Below, one piece after another: positions 1 to 11,340 of a stretch of DNA of 64,000 bases; the first letter of the stretch is position 1; every line of letters starts with the position of its first letter. The stretch is from NCBI GenBank assembly GCA_905250075.1, contig CAJNOP010000326.1:62001-126000 (forward strand), written 5' to 3'. The notes beneath the pieces are model-generated. The model had not been told where the DNA came from, searched no databases, and worked only from the letters and a program-made list of their open reading frames with translations. Source of the DNA: Rotaria sp. Silwood1. Its lineage: Eukaryota; Rotifera; Eurotatoria; Philodinida; Philodinidae. Position numbers and translations under genes: made by a program.

Positions 1-1824
1 AAGAAAATCGAGAAATCATTAAATTAGGGCGTTAATTTCAATTTAATCATGCTACAATTGCTTTCATTAAATAGATAGTTTTAGTAAGCAGCAAATCTTT
101 CGGGAAAAATTGTTTGTAGTTTCAATTTTATGCGAAAAAAAGATTAAAAATATATTTTTTAAATATATTTTTTAAATATTATAGAATCGAAACAAAAAAA
201 ATAGTAAAATTTCGTCGACTAGAATAAATATTTTTTCTAGATAATTAGTTTTCATATAAAATTCAAATAGAAGTGAACATTAAAGGCAAAAATTAGGATA
301 CTGAACGTTGAAGTTATATACAATAACATGGCACAATCCAGCCAGGTAAGCTGATCAGTTTGTAAAATGAAGGTCTAGAGGTCGATACCCTAATGTGTTC
401 AATACTCTTATGTTCTATTTGGAAAATTCTGCAAAGAACCTGCCACGAAATCTGGTAATGCCACTGAGGAAACCTAGTAAGATCCTGCAAGATGTAATGA
501 GAATTTCTTTTTTCCATTTGGGAATTAGTAAAATCCTGCGAGAAACTTTGCCATGTCATGACTACACGTTTCTTTCAGGATTTGCGGTTTTCTAGATGAA
601 TTCCTTGTTCTAAATCTAGTGGTTACCGGCTCAGAATTTTGAAATTCCGTGGCTACACACTTTCTTCAGGATTTAATCGCTTCCTCTAGGAAGAAACAGC
701 GAATTCGTGGAGGATCTTTGCCGAATCTGTCAAGGATCTTGTGCGGAAACATCGAAGATTTTTCCTAGAATGTACCCAATTAGATTGAAATAACTTAAGA
801 TGTGAGTCTGATCGCCAATCAATGGTTATGCTCTATGACAGTTGAGTTAGAAGCATCACATTGCGTGACGACATGTACAACTGTAACAGTATATCATATG
901 TACAAAACCAAAAGATCGGAGCCACCCATCTCTATATTCTAACAATCGTTCTCTTCAGAATACCTCTAGTCAAGTAGTGCGTTGTCTTCGATTTCTTCTC
1001 GATCAGCGCCGCTACATGCAAAAACGTGTCTTTTGCATGATGATCACATTTGAAGTTATACTAGAAGGCAATTAAGATCGAAAAAGTCATCAGTAAACCA
1101 TAAGTAATACTACTACTTTGATTGAAATAAAACTGCGAATTTGCGTGCTAGAAAAAACGTCTCTATTGTCTTGTAAGCATAAAATCTCGTATTCGGGAAT
1201 GAATCGTTTTTCAAAGTGAGAAAAGTTCTGATGTATTTTCATTCACCAAGAATCGTTTGATGAGGATGAGATACAAAACAAACAGATTAAAAAAAAATTT
1301 TTCTTACACTGGTTATCAACAGCTGCCCCAGAACTTTCTATATGTAATATTTCGGCATAATAAGAAATACATAAAAGTTTGAACGTTGAACTGAAATATC
1401 ATTTGTTATAAAATATTGAAGGCAAGTTGGTTTATCTGTGTTTCAATTCAGATTTCCATGGCAGAAGTCTTTTACAAAAAATGACTGTGGAACCATTACA
1501 TGATTATCTATCTATATTTGGACTGTCAACTCTGATCGACGTTGATATTTTTGTTGTACATGCTCCCTACAAAATAGATTATTCATTTTCTGGGTCCGCA
1601 GTAGAATAGATATGATGGATTACTGAAATCTCAGTCTTCTCTTGGAAGGATGAACCGAACCTGTTTGAGTCTGTATAGATTTGCACTGATAAAATTAATC
1701 AGAATGACAATACTATTTGTGATCTATTTAGTCGGAAAGCTTTAGAAGGTTTCCTTGAGTCTTTCCATGGACCTTGGAAAGAAGTATATGGTGTTCAACG
1801 TTTATGCTACACTTCTTTTTTTAG
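1..1824. other. No supported gene; AT-rich flank
   Basis: No reading frame here shows a recognisable domain or convincing splice-supported exon. The stretch from about 310 to 790 is built from diverged short repeats related to 'gatcctgc' and 'aggatctt'. The last bases form a polypyrimidine run and an AG that serve as splice acceptor for the next feature. Confidence 0.5.
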
Positions 1825-2160
1825 CAGTACCGTCAAACTCGTGATGCTTCCGCGCGTCTTCAACCGCTGCCTCCATTCAACAAATCTTGTTCAACGATCG
1901 TTTTAACCGACGGAAAAGTTTACAGACTTCCGAATTCGATTAGTACAGCGCCAGAAAATGTTTGCACGCTCCAACGAAAGGATGTGGCTATCGCAGCCGG
2001 AAAAATACTTGCCATGATAGATCCATCGCAAACGGCCTCATTTATTGATTCTATCCAACATAGTCATCTGCTCATTCTTCCTATTTCGGCTCAAGATCAA
2101 CTCATTATTCCGAGACTCATTGGTGTCCACGTTCATGCCATCGGAGGTGGAGGAGAACAA
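1825..2160 (+). pseudogene. Isoaspartyl dipeptidase (IadA-like) fragment, one exon
   Basis: After a good splice acceptor (a T-rich run ending in TTAG at 1824), a frame reads a beta-aspartyl-peptidase N-terminal region. It contains 'DVAIAAGKILAMID' and ends in 'HVHAIGGGGEQG', matching the strand and metal-binding HxH segment of the IadA amidohydrolase family, which removes isoaspartyl residues from peptides. The exon ends at a GT at 2161. No downstream exon with the TIM-barrel remainder is found before a transposase relic begins at 2294 on the other strand. The usual PGFID..H motif reads PRLIGVHVH, so a conserved Asp is lost. I read this as a truncated, decaying copy; an intact gene with very distant exons is unlikely. 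Animals rarely carry IadA, so an origin by transfer is possible. Confidence 0.6.
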
Positions 2161-2293
2161 GGTTTGTTGACTATGCTGCTCTTGTCGTAGGTTTCAGAAG
2201 CGATTTCTAAAAATCTGACATCAGTTTTGTTCACTTACTGCCATTGTCAATGAACGGGCTATAAAGTCTTAGACAAATTCGACTGTGATTTTC

Positions 2294-4376
2294 TCAAAGA
2301 AGTGAAAGTAATGTTAGTGTCAACTGAACTTTTTCACCAAGTGTTACATTATACATACGTTGTTCAGTTCTTAATTGTTCGTAATTCATACCATAAAACT
2401 TAACAATTTGTTTTAATTCGTCATCATTTAAAAAGACTTTGGTTAAAAAAAATTTCTTGCATAAAGAAACTATATTGATATTATTTTCATTAAATCTTTC
2501 TTTAATTGATAATATGATTACATCTAATACAGCATAAAAAGAATTGATACGGTGCGAATCTTTAATAGCTAATGTTGTAGACACAACATCACCACCACCC
2601 AAACGTATAGAAACTTTTCTTTTTCGACGTTCACAAGGTCCATCAATATTATTTATATCACAAAGATCCACAGTTGTATTCCAGATTCTATCAAATTGAT
2701 TTTCATTTCTCAGTGACTCGAGGGAGTCAATCGTAGCTTTGACTTGAACTAAAGCTTGTATCAAAGACACATCTGATTTTTGTAAATATTTTGATAATAT
2801 ATTTGTAAGAAGAAACACCTCACTCATTAAATGAATGTGAAAAATGAAATCAAATGTTCGTATAACTGGTAGCATTATAAATGCATAACCAATTTCGATT
2901 TCTTCCAAAGCAGGTATTATTTCAGAATAACGTGTTACAATAACTTTTAAAGATTCATGACGACATGTCCAGTGTGTGCCACACAATTGCTTTAAAAACA
3001 ATGATGCTAAACCTGCGTCCTTTTGTATATAGCTTCAAAAATTTTATGACGTTTAGCTGATGCTTCAATCAGATTATAAAGTGACTTAATAAGCGGTCAT
3101 CCATAAACGACTTTTAAGTAAAGTCGCATTGTTAATGGACCTCGCTTTCGTTGTCTGAAAACATCTAGTTTCGGTTCACTTCTCTCTTCTAGCTGAACAC
3201 CTAGCTCCAATTTTATTTTTGAAAGAGCGCATTTGGTCAAATTCACTATTTCTCGACCAATCGACTGGCATACATTTTATATAGAAGATGCATTTGTATA
3301 TGATGAATCACAGAGTTCGGACATGTTGCTCTTTTTAGAATTGAGCACAAAGCTAATTTTACCTGCAAATTTCGCAAAAACAACTGAAAACGACAACAAA
3401 GTTCGAATGACCTCTTGAACGCCCAGATACGTCTAACTGATCGGCTTTCCTTCCCGAAAACGTTCGATTTTAGTACACTCTTTTCTTTTTCACGAATATC
3501 CTATATAGATGATTCTTAACACCAAAATTATTTCTAATAGGTACTACAGCTTGTGCTACATCAATTAAACATAAATTTAAAATATGACCATTACAATGAA
3601 CATATAAAGCAGTAGGTACAATTTGAACTAAACGTGCTGCAACACCTTAATAAGTACCGCACATGGCACTAGCACCATCATAGCACTGACCAACTATGTT
3701 ATCAACATCTAAATCCATTTTTTTCAACCATTGCCAGTCGTGCTGAATGCTCGTTCAAACCCAATAAAACGTTTATAAACATGAAATTGATCATCAGTAT
3801 ATTGTATAACCAATGATACTTGTTCATGACGAGAAATATCAGCTGTTTCATCCATCATGTTTGAAAAAAACTTGGCATTTTTTATCTCTAATATAATTCG
3901 AAATAATATATTTTCTTGTATTAAACTCAATATCTCATTTTGTATCGAATGATGTATTATTTTAAGGACTTTAATTTACTTCTAATTATCTCATTTTCAA
4001 TACTTCTTAATTCAAGAAGTTCGAGAAAAGTACCTACAAAAAACTAAGAATATGATTAGTAGAAAACAGTATAAATTTACAAGAGTAACTTCTGCATACC
4101 TTTGTTTTCCGATTCATCATCTTCTCGATGATCCCGAAATACTAAACCTTGTTTAACAAGAAACAAAAGAGTTCGAATTATCTCCTTTAAATACATTCGA
4201 TTCTCTAAAGTTTGTTTTTCGTGTTGTTTATTAACTTGTTTCAAAACGTCCTTATGGTTTTTGTAATTTTTCTGTGCATTAAGCCATAAATCATTAGCAT
4301 GTTTATGTGATGATGGTGTAGGTGTGGGTGTGCTAACAATAACAATAACAAAATATATCATGTTACCGTTTCTCAA
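2294..4376 (-). mobile_element. Decayed hAT-type (DUF4371/ZMYM1-like) transposase
   Basis: Minus-strand fragments line up in the order expected for a TTF/DUF4371 hAT transposase. 4077-4376 carries a motif like 'VKQGLVFRDHREDDESE'; 3724-3930 carries 'FFSNMMDETADISRHEQVS'; about 3540-3720 encodes 'GQCYDGASAMCGTY', a stop, then 'ARLVQIVPTALYVHCNGH'; 2294-3086 encodes 'LYNLIEASAKRHKIFEAI', a frameshift near 3015, then 'LKQLCGTHWTCRHES'. Stops, at least two frameshifts and about 400 bases of unrelated sequence (roughly 3090-3500) show that it is dead. The C-terminal dimerisation end is missing at 2294. A telomere-like tract lies at its 5' end (4314-4334). Confidence 0.8.
4314..4334 (+). repeat. 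Telomere-like G-rich tract, one-sided
   Basis: Reads GGTGTAGGTGTGGGTGTG on the plus strand, without a C-rich partner. It sits at the 5' edge of the hAT transposase relic. Confidence 0.7.
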
Positions 4377-5432
4377 AATATTTGCGACAAGTTCTTATAT
4401 CAAATGGTAAGGAAAGATACTGTATGAATAAAGTGATCCTTTGAAGTTCGTACAAATTATGCTTAGCATTGTTTCATTGATTTTTTTGAATCAAAAAGTT
4501 AATGTTATTGTTATTAATAACAATAACAATAACGTTCTCACCCATAATCTAATGAGAATATCAAAATAAAAATTCATTGTATTGGCATACCATCTGTTCG
4601 TCTTCTCAGAAAACATTTTCAAAAATAACAGTGTCCAAAACATTTTTTTCCGAAACAATTTCGTGACAAAATATGTCCTCCGATCTCTTCTTTCGATTGG
4701 TGAAAATCACAGGTCGCTAGCTCTTGCCCTTATTGAGTTATCCAATTTACACCAACCCCTCTTTAATTCTGGCGCGGACATTAATGCAAACTTCTCTGAT
4801 TAGAATAGTCTGATAGGTGAATTGTTTGTTTTTGTAAAACGAGGAAAAGGAAGAGAAATAAATAATCACAAATAACTAAATTCATATGAAAACAAATTTA
4901 TAAAATATCCTGAAAGTTCGCCATTGCTAAGGCAAACTCGTATGATTTTTCTATTTATCTAAACTAATCAACTAATTTTATTTCATGTTCATATTTTGAA
5001 TACAATTTTATTGTAGGTTTTTAAGTATTGATCATTCCGCTATCTATAAATTTATCAAAGATACCATAACATAGATGATCGAATTACAAATATGGTAAAA
5101 GATTTTAGCATTGTTTCATATGAAGCCCATTTAAAATTGAGTAGATCAATTTTTAACTTTCAATGTTTGACTCCCTACTCATCAATTGTGAAATTTTATT
5201 GTCTTTACTGGTATATAATGCATATTTGTTATAAACAGTTATTCACAAATTTTGAATGAACTATTACCTTTAAATGTAGTTTCAGATATAATTATTTGTC
5301 TTATATTGAATAATATTAATTAAAATTACAAGCAAAGGAAAATCTTTTTGGTAACATTTATTCGATACAGCACAAACACTTAGAAGCAAAGTAGTAATTA
5401 ATTTTAAAAAAAATAATTATGAGTGAAACGAG
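4377..5432. other. Intergenic; short palindrome and a dispersed repeat
   Basis: No gene is supported. 4504-4527 is a perfect palindrome of GTTATT units against AATAAC units. About 4690-4750 resembles a repeat also seen near 10424-10500 and twice inside the receptor intron at 32.7-33.3 kb (a 'GGTGAAAATCACAG'-type core). The rest is AT-rich sequence downstream of the hevein-like gene. Confidence 0.5.
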
Positions 5433-5978
5433 TTATTTCCAATTCCATGTGACATGAACAACACCCACATCAAGGTTTCCAGCAACTTTCTGGAATGCTG
5501 CAGGTGATAAATCTAAACCACCATATGGACAACCTGGACATCTATCGACTACTTGAACTTCAGTTGAACCACGGGGACCATTTACTTGTATTCTTCGACC
5601 ACATAAGGAATTACGATTTGGATTTCCATTTGGTGTGTGAGGATCAAATTGAGCCGAATTCATTGCAACAATGTTTTCATGATCACCATGTCGTGTACCA
5701 CATGCTGTAAGTCCAACATGAACATTGTAATATGTACATCTTCCACTATAGGAACCACTTACTCCAACTCCACCTCCATCTCTACCTTTATCACTGCCAC
5801 CTGACCAACAAGCTCCTGATCGACAACCAACACCACAATAGTCACGACCATGACCACACCACCCCCATTTTGAACAACACATTCCAGATGGACAATTGCA
5901 AGCAGAACTGTAACCGACGATATAACAGAAGATTATTAATGAACAAAGAACAATAGATAGTTTGCTGAATTGATACAT
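5433..5978 (-). CDS. Secreted hevein (CBM18) + RlpA-like double-psi barrel protein
   Basis: Intronless 181-residue protein. Residues 1-26 form a signal peptide with a hydrophobic core. Residues 27-57 form a hevein/type-1 chitin-binding domain with eight Cys (positions 27, 29, 34, 35, 41, 48, 52, 57) and the CCSKWGWCG core. A Gly-rich linker follows, then from about 75 a double-psi beta-barrel of the RlpA/expansin-like kind with GRCTYY, 'VVDRCPGCPYGGLDLSP' and a C-terminal HVTWNW. The role inferred is an extracellular chitin- or polysaccharide-binding protein. The barrel closely resembles fungal expansin-like proteins; plants combine hevein with barwin. This architecture is not typical of animals, so horizontal acquisition is likely. 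Frame and cysteines are intact, so the gene is probably functional. Binding specificity cannot be read from sequence. Confidence 0.88.
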   Translation of the reverse strand: MYQFSKLSIVLCSLIIFCYIVGYSSACNCPSGMCCSKWGWCGHGRDYCGVGCRSGACWSGGSDKGRDGGGVGVSGSYSGRCTYYNVHVGLTACGTRHGDHENIVAMNSAQFDPHTPNGNPNRNSLCGRRIQVNGPRGSTEVQVVDRCPGCPYGGLDLSPAAFQKVAGNLDVGVVHVTWNWK

Positions 5979-6034
5979 ATTTTTGAATTATTTTACAATA
6001 ACCTTAGATCTGTGTAATAGTCTCTATACCATAT

Positions 6035-6049
6035 ACATATATATATACC
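6035..6049 (-). promoter_or_regulatory. Possible TATA box of the hevein-barrel gene
   Basis: A TATATATATGTATAT-type run, read on the minus strand, ends about 57 bases upstream of the start codon at 5978. It fits a TATA element in position, but the region is AT-rich, so it may be chance. Confidence 0.35.
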
Positions 6050-6571
6050 TTAAAAAAAAATATCCCATACCCACTATGGACCCATAAGCTGATGACATTA
6101 TGTTTTACTAAAAGGAAACGTTTCATTGCATTATGTGTCATTATAGAGAGGAAAATCTACACAACAACATACTAAGTTCCTGGTAATAATCCCACCATCG
6201 TGGGGAATATCTGCGATGAGATGTTACTCAGTATTTAAGAAAGCTATGATGAAATTATTCTTTGGTACTAATCATCAATATAATTGTCAAAAAAAAGAAT
6301 TAAAACAATCAATGTTTTTCTTCTCCTAATGAGATGCGCTCTGTATTTTAGACACTCTTGTTTTCATTCATCTTTTCTTTGTTGATTATAGCTTGATGCC
6401 ATATTATCTATACTAAGAGAATGACGACGAAGAAAGAAAAGGGAAAAACAATCTTTCCCAGTATAAATGAGATGTCTTTCTTATTATTTTTTTTCTTTAT
6501 CAACTGTTGTACTTAAATAACTAACGATAGACATAGCCATAGACATCTTAGAAAAAAGATAGACCAACAAC

Positions 6572-6960
6572 GTGAGGGTGAGGGTGTAAGTAAAAATAGA
6601 CTGTTCCACGACAAATGGATGTTTCTGTTTTGCTCGGACTTCATTAGGTGGATTTAATTGGTATTGTATCTATTTAGTAATTCAAATTAAATCATAACAT
6701 TGAAATTACTAAGATACAATGATCTTTTTTCTATTGCACAAGAATTTTTCAAATATAATTAACAATATATAATTTTCAAAGAAATTATATATGTCCATAT
6801 CTATTCGATGTAATATTTTTTAAACAAAGATTTCTATTCATATTGAGAAGTAAATAGAAATAGACCGTTCCACGACAAACGGTGATGTTGTTTGCATTTT
6901 TCCAGAACTTCATCAGTGAATTATTTGATATTATATCTATTGTGTTAGTATTTTCCTTGC
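6572..6960. repeat. GAGGGT tract and a ~100 bp direct repeat pair
   Basis: 6572-6590 is GTGAGGGTGAGGGTGTAAG, a one-sided telomere-like tract. It is followed by a unit (about 6590-6690) repeated directly and imperfectly at about 6845-6955; both copies share 'GTTCCACGACAAA'. The pair sits just downstream of the reverse-transcriptase relic and could be terminal repeats of that element, which is inference. Confidence 0.5.
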
Positions 6961-7267
6961 TATTTAATTGATGTTTGAAAATTGAGTAGATATCTAAAAG
7001 AAGCGAAAGACGGTACAAGTAAGTGATATGTATATAGGAATGAGATGATAGCTTCTTTTTATGAAGAATAATGTAATACATTGGAAATGATAAAAGAAAA
7101 GAAATTTTAGTAACATCGAAGTAAAAATATAGTTCGGATACATATATTCAGAGAAAATTATGTTAATTTGAGGAATATGCAGTGTTTTTATTTTGATAAG
7201 CAATGCATTTATAGATGTGGAATGCTTGTAATGAATAATAGCATGAAGTTTCAGATTGAATTCTACA

Positions 7268-7832
7268 TTATGTTTTCGGGGAACGTTTCCATCGATATTG
7301 TCTAGTTTGTTGTTGACATCGTTTCATTTTTGTTTTTTTTTGTCGTTGATTGCAATTGAAAACATTTTGACGGAGATAATCATAAAGGTACTGATCATAA
7401 TATGCCTCACATTGGTGAAGTTTAAGATTAGTTGCATCAAATTCTTCAAGAAATGATTGGAATTTGTATCTAAAATAGTCCTTTGTAAATCTATTGTATT
7501 CATATGACGATTGAATATCTTCGAGCTCATTAGTGAAATCAGATACATTTGTATAGCATTGTGTAGCATGCATAAAAGCTTTTCGTGGCAATCTTCCATA
7601 TATATGTCGTTGAGGACCGAATAACTATATATGGTAATGAATAGGGTTCAATATCTAAATCATGAACAACTTGAATTTTTAGATCACCATCAATATGACT
7701 AATATTAACATCAAGATAATTAATATTGTCATTGAGAATATCATAAAGTTTATCGTCTGATTCGTCCCATGTTAGCATTATTTGATCAAAACATCTATGA
7801 TATGATATGTATGCAACTAAAAAAAAGAACAA
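7268..7832 (-). pseudogene. Penelope-like (Athena-type) reverse transcriptase fragment
   Basis: The minus strand encodes 'YHRCFDQIMLTWDESDDKL', then 'DIEPYSLPY', then after a one-base frameshift near 7625 'FGPQRHIYG', 'FTNELEDIQSSYEY' and 'YFRYKFQSFLEEF'. The order and spacing match the C-terminal half of Penelope-like RTs: the Y-x-DD-x-F-x-TW catalytic motif, the aEPY.LPF block, the 'HPRH' block and the ERRYIK..Y..yi..qF block. The catalytic DD reads DQ, so it cannot be active. Known bdelloid Athena elements lack an endonuclease and sit at telomeres; this relic ends 220 bases from a telomere-like foldback. No upstream RT domain is present, so it is 5'-truncated. An unrelated orphan gene is the alternative. 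Confidence 0.65.
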
Positions 7833-8052
7833 TATTCTTATCTGCCAAATATTTCTTTTTTATAGTCTGAAATTGTCACCAAATCTTGTTGCCAATAATA
7901 GATAGATATTTGTTAATATCGTCGTCAATGGTGAATTAAAACTACTGTCGTGGATATGTTGATAGAGTTTGTTGTCGTAAAGACAACATTGATTTTCAAG
8001 AGAAAGTCGAACAAGTTCAATGATATTTTGTATAGTTGTATCTTGTATTCGT

Positions 8053-8169
8053 TAGGATGTGGGTGTGGGTGTGGATGTGAATGTTCTTTGCGTGGGCACT
8101 CACACACCGCTCACACCTACACCCAGACACCCACACCCGCACCCACGCCCGCCCCACACCCACATCCTA
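8053..8169. repeat. Telomere-like foldback tract
   Basis: The outer arms are a perfect 17-base inverted repeat, TAGGATGTGGGTGTGGG against its complement. The G-rich half comes first, a short spacer follows, then a longer C-rich half of CACCC units. Confidence 0.9.
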
Positions 8170-8245
8170 GCCATTCTTTTCATAAATTCAACGTGATTTA
8201 TTTAAGAGACCGGAAAGGAAAAAATAATAATTCAACGTCATGAGT

Positions 8246-9162
8246 CTATTCGATTGAAAATTGTTGAACACGATGATTATAACTATCGGCGACATAGAGA
8301 TTGCCATGTCGATCGAAGGACAAACCGAAGGGAGCGCTGAACTGATTAGCTCCTGTTCCTTCACCATTTCCACCCACAATGACAGTACCCTGTTTCGCTC
8401 CTTTAGGCCAGCGCATCACTCGACGATTCCCCAACTCTGTCACATAGAGGGTACCTAATGTATCGACGAACAGTCCTACAGGAAGCGACAATTGTGTCAG
8501 AGCATTTCCGTTGCCTTTATGCCCAGCGACGACAATTCCTTCTTTTGCACCTTTATTCCATTTCATCACACGATGATTGAAGTAGTCTGACACGTAGACA
8601 GTCTGTTGTTGATCGACAAAGAGGTATCTAGGCTCGTTGAGTTGATTGAGACCATCACCTTTGCCATGACCACCAGCCATGATAGTTCCATTCTTGTCTC
8701 CTTCTATTTGATATCGTCTTATTGCATGTTTCTCGAAGTCAGAGATGTAGAGATATCTTTGGTGATCCATGGCCAATCCCGAACAACTGATGTTGTCGAG
8801 AAGGATTTCTCCTTGAGTCGTGTCACTACGACGAGACCATCGTACGACTCGTCGATTCAATTGATCACAAATAATGAGACTATTCGTCTCTTTGTCGATC
8901 AGCACATCAGTTGGACCATTCAATTCATCCAATCGATTTCCATGTCCATGGCCACCAGCTACTACTTGTCCATTCGTATCACCCACCTTCCATTGGATAA
9001 TACGATGATTGTGGAACTCAGCGATGACCATTCTTTGACCATCATCAATGCAAAGATTGATTGGGTAGTAGAGTTGATTGGTGGCATTGCCCTGTTCATG
9101 ACCTCCAGCAACAGTGACTCCATTCTGTGCCCATCGGGCATTGACTGGAATATTAAGAATCA
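8246..9162 (-). CDS. NHL-repeat beta-propeller protein (large 3' exon)
   Basis: A 305-codon exon, including the stop, starts after a strong acceptor (T-rich run, CATTGTAG, then TG at 9162). It encodes about six NHL repeats with the recurring pattern VAGG.G.G...NQL..P.GL.VD....LY..D..NHR...W. Examples are 'VYVSDYFNHRVMKW' and 'LYVADSYNHRVQQFSIE' at the C-terminus. NHL propellers bind proteins or RNA; this family is greatly expanded in rotifers and its targets are unknown. The third repeat is degenerate. The first exon, which should supply a start and probably a signal peptide, is not identified: reading upstream through the acceptor gives an artificial N-terminus. Upstream sequence is repeated at 15.66 and 17.99 kb. 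A telomere-like foldback lies 77 bases beyond the stop. Confidence 0.82.
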
Positions 9163-10378
9163 CTACAATGAATGAAAAAGAAAAGGAATCGTCGTTGTTG
9201 AAGAGATCCCTCTCTCTCTCTATCGTGGGGGAAAGTGTTACAAATGAGATATTCTTCTTCTCATTGAAGAGAACTTGGTGAAACTTTCGAGAATATCCTT
9301 CTCTCACAGACTGTAAACAAAAAAAGATCCTCCAAGCAGATATATATTGGGAAACCTTTTCCTAGTTTTCTATAGAGAAACAGGACTTCGTAATAATTCT
9401 TATAACTATATCACTTCCATCGAGTCTTAATCTTGTTCATTCCTTAAAAAATCCTAGTCGAATTTATGACAATCTGTATTTACAGGGACTCGTTGGAGTT
9501 CTTGTCAAGATCTGTCAAATCCTAAAAATAGAATCTTCGCGTTGGATGAAAACAGTACCTTGAGAAAGATCAATGCTAATGCTCTTCAGGATCTCGAGAG
9601 AAAAACATATGGATCTGAGTCATAATCGTGAATGGAGAATCTTTGCAGGATTATAAGGAAGGATACTGGCAAGCTTAAATTCTTGAAGGATCTAAGAAAT
9701 AAAATAATGAACTCTATCAGACTTCTAAAGTGAAAAACGCCGAGAAGATTTAAACAAGATCTTAAAATGAGCATAGCAAGAATGAGAATATCAAACTCCT
9801 GAGAGAATAAATGTACATCGTCAACAGTATGTATCGTTGCAATGTAATGCCTTTTACTTTTAAAATACTGAGAAGACTAATGCTAGTCTTATCGTAGCTC
9901 TCGATAGAAAAACATAACAACTTAGTTAGCTTTCTAGAAGTACCAGGTGAAGATTTTTTTCGTCATATGGAAAGCAGGATCTTACTCAGAAAGGTAGGAA
10001 GGATTCTGCTAAGCTACTATCAAGTTTTCGAGATCTACTTCAAACGATCACCTGAAAATTCTAGAACGATTTCTATGAACTCGAGACGAGGATCTTAGCA
10101 AGAAAATAATGAACACTTTCAGAATCCGAGATTGAAAAATACTTGAATTTGATCTACATGTTACTAGAATGCTGCTGCTAAATATTTGAGCTAATATCTG
10201 GATTTTCTTAGGAGAATTTCAGAATCAATTATTTTCGAACCGTTGCAAATAAATGTCAAATCTTTTCCGTATGTATTTGGGTGCGGGTGGGTATGAGTGT
10301 TCCTATTCTTCATTCGCACGTACACTCGCGCACACTTTATAAGAATTCAATGTTGCTACCATTTGGTAACAAATGACT
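9128..10378. repeat. Duplicated NHL upstream segment, copy A
   Basis: Beginning at GTGCCCATCGGGCATT, this segment is paralogous to copy B (from about 15663) and copy C (17994-19160). Shared landmarks include the T-rich splice acceptor, a 'TTTCCTAGTTTTCTAT' block near 9355, and a terminal block running into a telomere-like foldback and 'CACACTTTATAAGA'. No gene other than the NHL exon is visible in it. Confidence 0.75.
10279..10336. repeat. Telomere-like foldback tract, diverged
   Basis: GGGTGCGGGTGGGTATGAG, a short spacer, then CGCACGTACACTCGCGCACAC. It lies at the same place in the duplicated segment as the tract at 19047-19117, so it predates that duplication. Confidence 0.7.
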
Positions 10379-10715
10379 TATTATTATGCGATTCAAAATA
10401 AAAGTCATCTGGCCATTTTTTGAATAACTTTTGATAGGAAAAAGATAGAGAGCTGCGATTTTCACCATTAAAAAGAGAAGATCCATGGACATAAATCAGT
10501 GCTGAAATCTGATTGGTTTACAATAGACCAATCAGGTTTTTTCTCGGTGAACATTTTGAAAATGATATTCTCGAGTTATTTTTCGATTTCTTTGAATTGT
10601 TAGTTTGAGTGTTCGATAGAAAAAAACTGTTCTCTTTCGAACTATACAAGGCCGCTCTTCCTAACTTGTTCGTTCAAGAGTTATAAGGGTTTTCCTGAGA
10701 CGCCTGATTTCAGCT
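10379..10715. repeat. Dispersed repeat fragment beside the gap
   Basis: About 10424-10500, read on the minus strand, matches the repeat arms inside the receptor intron (32730-32800 and 33170-33240), with a core like CTATCAAAAGTTATTCAAAA. A small hairpin CTGATTGGT/ACCAATCAG lies near 10510-10540. No gene. Confidence 0.5.
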
Positions 10716-10815
10716 NNNNNNNNNNNNNNNNNNNNNNNNNNNNNNNNNNNNNNNNNNNNNNNNNNNNNNNNNNNNNNNNNNNNNNNNNNNNNNNNNNNNN
10801 NNNNNNNNNNNNNNN
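10716..10815. other. Assembly gap (100 N)
   Basis: Exactly 100 N, a conventional scaffold gap of unknown true size. Confidence 0.99.
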
Positions 10816-10869
10816 CGAACATGTGCCACTTTTTCGCTCAACAATACACACACCTCCATTGTTAGTATA

Positions 10870-11340
10870 TTTATATGATATAAATAAAGAAATTATAGAA
10901 ATTTCCTAGAAATTACCGAAATTTCTCAGAAATTTCCGGAGTAAGTTCTTCTCATATGTTAAGGTAGTTTGAAATTTTTGTTATCGTATAATTGTAAGCT
11001 CAGTAAATTCTCAGAAACTATTGAACGAGAGCTAATTAATTTCGGAAATTTTCTGGTAATTTCGTCGGCATACACTCGTATTTTCCGTAACTACTGAGAA
11101 ATTTCATTCTATGGAGTTAGTATTTATGGAAATCATCTGGTAATTTCGTTCTATAGTATGAGTAATTACCGAAATTTCCTGGAAATTTCTTTATTTTGGT
11201 CATGGTTTGTTTTGAATAGTATTGCGGTAGTTACGGTAGTTTCTGATATTTTCTGAAACTTGCATTTTGTATAATTGTAGTTTCTGGAATATGAACATTT
11301 AGCAGAGAAATTTCCTTTTTTGGAAATCTACCCACTTCTG
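10870..11340. repeat. Degenerate GAAATTTCC repeat region
   Basis: About 470 bases dominated by variants of GAAATTTCC and GGTAATTTC (for example AATTACCGAAATTTCC twice). Half-sites occur on both strands, as in an old array of a short, nearly palindromic unit. Not coding. Confidence 0.55.

Noticed and set aside
8606..9175. 189-codon plus-strand frame
   Set aside because: It is antisense to the NHL exon; the minus strand has clear NHL repeats and a matching splice site.
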